This document shows, piece after piece, positions 18,171 through 21,335 of a stretch of DNA of 21,335 nucleotides; within the stretch, counting starts at the first letter, position 1, and every line of letters begins with the position of its first letter. The translations under genes were made by a program, and so were the position numbers. Source of the stretch: Dimargaris cristalligena (Eukaryota; Kickxellomycota; Dimargaritomycetes; Dimargaritales; Dimargaritaceae). The stretch lies in the NCBI GenBank assembly GCA_027576995.1, contig JANBQC010000497.1, forward strand, positions 1 through 21,335, read 5' to 3'. Under the pieces are notes generated by a model, which saw nothing but the letters and a program-made list of their open reading frames with translations, made no database searches and was not told the origin of the DNA.

Positions 18171-18968
18171 ATGGTCAGACCGTGGACATTTCCTTTTCAG
18201 GGCATGCTCTTCTTCCTAACCCACCCGTCACTATGGTGTCGCTGCCTCTACGGCCTGTTAGTAATGCTCATCATAGCCATCGCCTCGCTCGTAGGGTTTA
18301 GTTTCCTCATTGGTCCCACGGCCCATGCGCTCATTCGGGCCCACTGTCCCGCGGGTTTGGCCTGGACCGTGGCGGTGATCCTTATGCTCATTGAAAGTGC
18401 CCTGGCGGTGGTGATTTTGGGACTCATTCTCATGCCCCTATTGCAAGATTTACTGTTCGACGACGTACTTCGGTTGCGAGGCTTGGAACATGCCCTATTG
18501 AAACCGGCGGAATTACACCTGCGGAATACAATCATGCGGGCCGCAAGCGCAGGACTCCTGTTCGGGCTGTGCCAAGTGCTCATTTTAATTCTAACGATTC
18601 CGATTCACGCCATTGTGATTGTGGGTAGTATTATAGTGCTCGCTATTAACGGCTATATGCTGTCCTGGGGCTATATGATTCACTATTTGGTTGAAATCCG
18701 CGGCATGTCGTTTCACCAAACCCGGCACTGGGTGTATCTTAATCGATCCAGTTATATATCATTTGGCAGCGTGGCGTTTGCGCTGGAAATGATTCCATTA
18801 TTTAATGTGTTGTTTATGTTCACTAACGCCATTGGGGCGGGGCTATGGGCGGAGGCCGAGTTCCGCGTGGAGATGATGTGTCGCGGTCAACCGGGCCACG
18901 AGTACCTCGATTATATGCCCCCACCGCCTGCTCCAGTCCAAATGGACAGTCCGTATTTCGCCGGATAG
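18171..18968 (+). CDS. EI24/RRT8-like multi-pass membrane protein, 265 aa
   Basis: This integral membrane protein has about five or six hydrophobic segments: around 28-48, 64-91, 122-155 (probably two), 196-222. It resembles fungal members of the EI24/CysZ-like group that includes yeast RRT8, LDS1 and LDS2: FLTHPSLW near the N-terminus (15-22), a LMPLLQDLLFDDVLRLRG step (87-104), and IPLFNVLFMFTNAIGAGLW (208-226) before the last helix. Yeast relatives sit on lipid droplets or prospore membranes and affect outer spore-wall assembly; no enzyme reaction is known. The start at 18171 has an optimal context (AAGATGG). The frame is open upstream to 18108 without another ATG. The tail is short and proline-rich (PPPPAP, 250-255). 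No intron is seen. Membrane topology is clear; the family call rests on pattern memory. Confidence 0.72.
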   Translation: MVRPWTFPFQGMLFFLTHPSLWCRCLYGLLVMLIIAIASLVGFSFLIGPTAHALIRAHCPAGLAWTVAVILMLIESALAVVILGLILMPLLQDLLFDDVLRLRGLEHALLKPAELHLRNTIMRAASAGLLFGLCQVLILILTIPIHAIVIVGSIIVLAINGYMLSWGYMIHYLVEIRGMSFHQTRHWVYLNRSSYISFGSVAFALEMIPLFNVLFMFTNAIGAGLWAEAEFRVEMMCRGQPGHEYLDYMPPPPAPVQMDSPYFAG

Positions 18969-20060
18969 GCCGTGCGGTGTATTACCCCTCCCCCCACCCA
19001 CCCTATACACAGACACACACGTGCTTACCGAAACTAATAGACGGAAATTACCCCATAACCTGCTTTTTTGAACCCACCTCTCCTAATTCACAGTATTCCT
19101 GCGTATAAGCACTCCCCCACCGGCCCAGTACCTGGTATGCTTTTCGACTGGTCAGATACCCTCCCCCCTCTCACACATTGTACGCTAATAAAGCATGCCA
19201 CACATCCTCCAATGCAAAGGTAATCTATTATTAACCCTGACCTGCACTAGAGGTTCGTCGTCAGACAGGCGACCCTGTTTAAGCCGACTTACTCCCCCCC
19301 TCCATGACATCCACTTCTTTTCGTATGGGGGGTTCAGTTCCGCCGGGGCGAACACTGTGGGCTAAAGGAGTAGGCCGATGCCCCCGTCTCCTTTTAATTG
19401 GAGATCGCATTACACAGGTGTCCATTTACGCCACCGACGTTCGTGTGGGTGATTGGATACTGCTACTGCTATAGTAATTTCTCCCACCAACTCTTTAAGG
19501 CCTGGCTTGTTTATCAAAGAGCGGACCACGGATGGCACTGACGATACTAGTCAATCCCATGAATCAGCGGGCGTCTAAATAATCCACATCATTCTTCGCA
19601 GGAACTTTCTTTTCCGAACTTCTTTTACTGCCCCAACCCCGCTCTGATTGTATCGGGGAGGTTAATTGACCACCTCGGGCCCTATTGCCCGTTTACGGCC
19701 ACTGAAAGGCTTAAGGGTCAGGAATATTATTGAACCTTCGTGACTACTCAACCATATTTGCGTTTTCAGCTTCCCGCCATACCCTCCCCCCTCATATACC
19801 CCACTATTTACACCACCACGGTCTCCCATACTCGACATGGCATCAAATAGACCACGTATATCCCCTGTGGATGATATCTCTTTATTCACTTGCGTATGCT
19901 CATTAAACTTTTGACACTTCAGTATACCCCCTAGGCGGATGTGTATGTATATAGTGACAGTGGTTGTATTCATCCCCGACCCTCGCCCCCTAACGCCCAC
20001 CAGGGTCTTATTGGCGGCAAGTAGGCCTCCGCAATAGTAAAATAGCCAGAGACTTTTTTT
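18969..20060. other. Region without a secure gene, after the EI24-like gene
   Basis: The plus strand is C- and pyrimidine-rich. A 112-codon reverse frame at 19662-20000 opens with GTG (first ATG at residue 10) and is rich in Gly and Ser with no known motif. TTTATT at 19881-19886 is AATAAA on the reverse strand and would lie about 175 bp past the stop of the doubtful reverse ORF at 20061. No RNA gene was recognised. Confidence 0.4.
19187..19192 (+). terminator. Possible poly(A) signal of the EI24-like gene
   Basis: AATAAA lies 219 bp after the TAG stop at 18966-18968, a usual fungal 3' UTR length. The hexamer is short, so chance cannot be excluded. Confidence 0.4.
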
Positions 20061-20246
20061 TCAAACTCCGACTGCCCGTCCCACGGCTGACTTGATTTCG
20101 TCAGAGGACCCTGAAATCACCACGCACTTCCCATCCGACCCATGATGGGATAATACTCCTCCTCCTCCTCCTCCCCAACTCACCATCACTATACTGGATG
20201 CCAATGGACATGCATTCATCACTTCCACCACCCGCCTACGTTGCAT
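20061..20246 (-). CDS. Doubtful 61-aa open frame with a glycine run
   Basis: The reverse ATG at 20246 has A at -3, and the frame ends in TGA. It begins MQRRRVVEVMNACP, holds six glycines encoded by the (CTC)6 tract, and ends GKCVVISGSSDEIKSAVGRA before a short tail. That end resembles the last strand and helix of a KH domain (V-x-I-S-G, then an amphipathic helix). The GXXG part of a KH fold, which should come earlier, is absent, and no upstream exon was found. A GTGAGT inside the frame could be a donor site. It is more likely chance than a gene. Confidence 0.13.
   Translation of the reverse strand: MQRRRVVEVMNACPLASSIVMVSWGGGGGGVLSHHGSDGKCVVISGSSDEIKSAVGRAVGV
20156..20173. repeat. (CTC)6 microsatellite
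   Basis: Six CTC units on the plus strand, continued by CCC. On the reverse strand they read as glycine codons in the doubtful frame at 20061-20246. Confidence 0.8.
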
Positions 20247-21254
20247 GATACTCTTCTCCCCTACGCTCCCCCTTGCACCCAACTACAGGTGATTCGCCCT
20301 TGGGTGAATGGGGCAAGGTCACCCACCAACGCTTAGAGAGTCCCATCATATGACCAAGATCCAACCCTTTTAGACATGACCAAACATAATTTCATAATTT
20401 TTGAAGCAGCCTGGCGGTGAAATACTTATTTTTTTACACTCTGCTGTACAACCTTTTCAGTAGAGGTAACATAGGTAATGATGAGGTTGCGCAGACGAAT
20501 ACAGCCAAAAAAAAAACCCCCCCTGACCTAGGCTGTGCTAACTCAGTCACTCCGTCGGCCGGGGAGACGTTTCGGAGAGCTATCCTGGCTAAATCAATGG
20601 ATATTCGCCAAGAGCGAGTATCCCACCAGCAGCGTGCAGCAATCCACTCAGTTAGATAGTCGACTACAAAAAACAAATCCGGCTAAGGCAAGGTCCCTGA
20701 CCCCTGCTAGGCAGGTAAGCAGATAATATAAAGTAGTATTAAGTATTAACGAGTGAATAAGTCAGTAATTGAGAAATAAAAAGGGGAGTGCGGAAGGAAA
20801 TGGGTCGGGAGGGAGGAGGGGTGTATACCCTTTAATGTAAATGACGCCCACCTGAATGAATGAGGACCCCAAAGGTTCGAACGGCTATGGGAGAAATTTT
20901 CAACCAACACCACTCATGGAGGGGGGACAGCGCTTAGTCATGTCTATTAATGGCCCAAGTCAAGGAGACTTGCTGCCGAAGGGTTAATTTTTCGAATATA
21001 CCCAACCTTGGCCCCAGTCTCTTATCATTGAGATTATTCCATCGATGGTACCTTCACCAGACTACCCGAACCCCAATATACCCGACTCGGAACCAAAACA
21101 GATGAAAAAAATATATAGCCAGGGGCGAGGACCCGTGATAGTCACTGGCCCGATACGAACCCCCTACAGAATGGCCCAGCATCTAGCCCGTTGGTGTGTG
21201 CCGGAATAGTCTCCCCTCTCGATCCCGGAGGAGCGCTTCCTCTCGACCACTGGA
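20247..21254. other. Gene-free right part of the window
   Basis: Short overlapping frames at 20417-20676 on both strands start with GTG or lack a recognisable product. Purine-rich sequence runs from about 20770 to 20821. GGTTCGAAC at 20874 resembles a tRNA T-loop, but no cloverleaf forms around it. Nothing else was recognised. Confidence 0.4.
20802..20821 (+). other. G-quadruplex motif
   Basis: Four G-runs (20802-20804, 20807-20809, 20811-20813, 20818-20821) with loops of 2, 1 and 4 bases fit the standard quadruplex rule. It ends a purine-rich stretch. No gene is adjacent. Confidence 0.6.
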
Positions 21255-21261
21255 TATAAAA
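21255..21261 (+). promoter_or_regulatory. Possible TATA box at the right edge
   Basis: TATAAAA is followed by three AAGGG units (21276-21290) and an ATG at 21296 in a fair context (C at -3, preceded by AAAC). The frame from that ATG stops after 11 codons at 21329. It could be the start of a spliced gene that runs off the window, but this cannot be decided here. Confidence 0.2.
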
Positions 21262-21335
21262 CGAGCGGAAGGCGAAAGGGAAGGGAAGGGAAACCATGCC
21301 CTACCGATGGCTTTCCGTTGCACTTTACTAATCTA

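Noticed and set aside
20870..20885. GGTTCGAAC resembling a tRNA B box
   Set aside because: The bases after it do not complete the B box or T stem, and no acceptor or anticodon arms are found nearby.
21296..21335. ATG followed by a TACTAAT-like sequence at the window edge
   Set aside because: The frame is 11 codons and no good donor precedes the branch-like sequence; it cannot be judged without the next bases.
1..21335. CRISPR arrays, insertion sequences, rRNA and operons
   Set aside because: No regularly spaced direct repeats, bacterial-type elements or rRNA-like sequence were seen, and the genes are eukaryotic in organisation.

Overview
The window reads as nuclear DNA from a filamentous or early-diverging fungus. 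Reasons: eukaryotic start contexts (A at -3), fungal-type TATA and CT-rich leaders, no bacterial ribosome sites or operons, and fungal families (ABCB full transporter, ZIFL/DHA1-like MFS carrier, chitin deacetylase, EI24/RRT8-like membrane protein). The four secure genes have no introns and are GC-richer than their surroundings. The long flanks are AT-richer and full of stops. The species cannot be named; a zoopagomycete-type fungus is one guess.

Layout. 1-631: no gene seen. 632-4858 (-): 1408-aa ABCB-type exporter with both ATP sites intact. 4859-10712: about 6 kb without a secure gene, holding small hairpins, a T8A8 tract and, at 8799-9110 (+), an open frame resembling the DNA-binding N-terminus of a pogo/Tigger-like transposase. 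11057-12811 (+): 584-aa MFS transporter with a TATA element at 10713. 12812-15220: mostly empty, with one unexplained long open frame (14181-14753). 15666-16775 (+): secreted chitin deacetylase with all five NodB motifs. 17279-17598 (-): a candidate 68-aa two-exon gene with consensus splice sites. 18171-18968 (+): 265-aa multi-pass EI24/RRT8-like protein behind an AT repeat and a CT-rich leader. 18969-21335: no secure gene; a poly(A) signal, simple repeats, a G-quadruplex motif and a doubtful 61-aa reverse frame.

How the genes may work together. Two are exporters (ABC and MFS). The chitin deacetylase makes chitosan in the cell or spore wall. The EI24/RRT8-like family is linked in yeast to lipid droplets and spore-wall assembly. 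The deacetylase and EI24 genes lie near each other on the same strand, so a wall- or spore-related neighbourhood is possible, but this is inference; nothing in the sequence shows co-regulation. No clearly new multi-gene system was found. The best leads are the spliced small gene, the transposase relic and the wall-gene neighbourhood.
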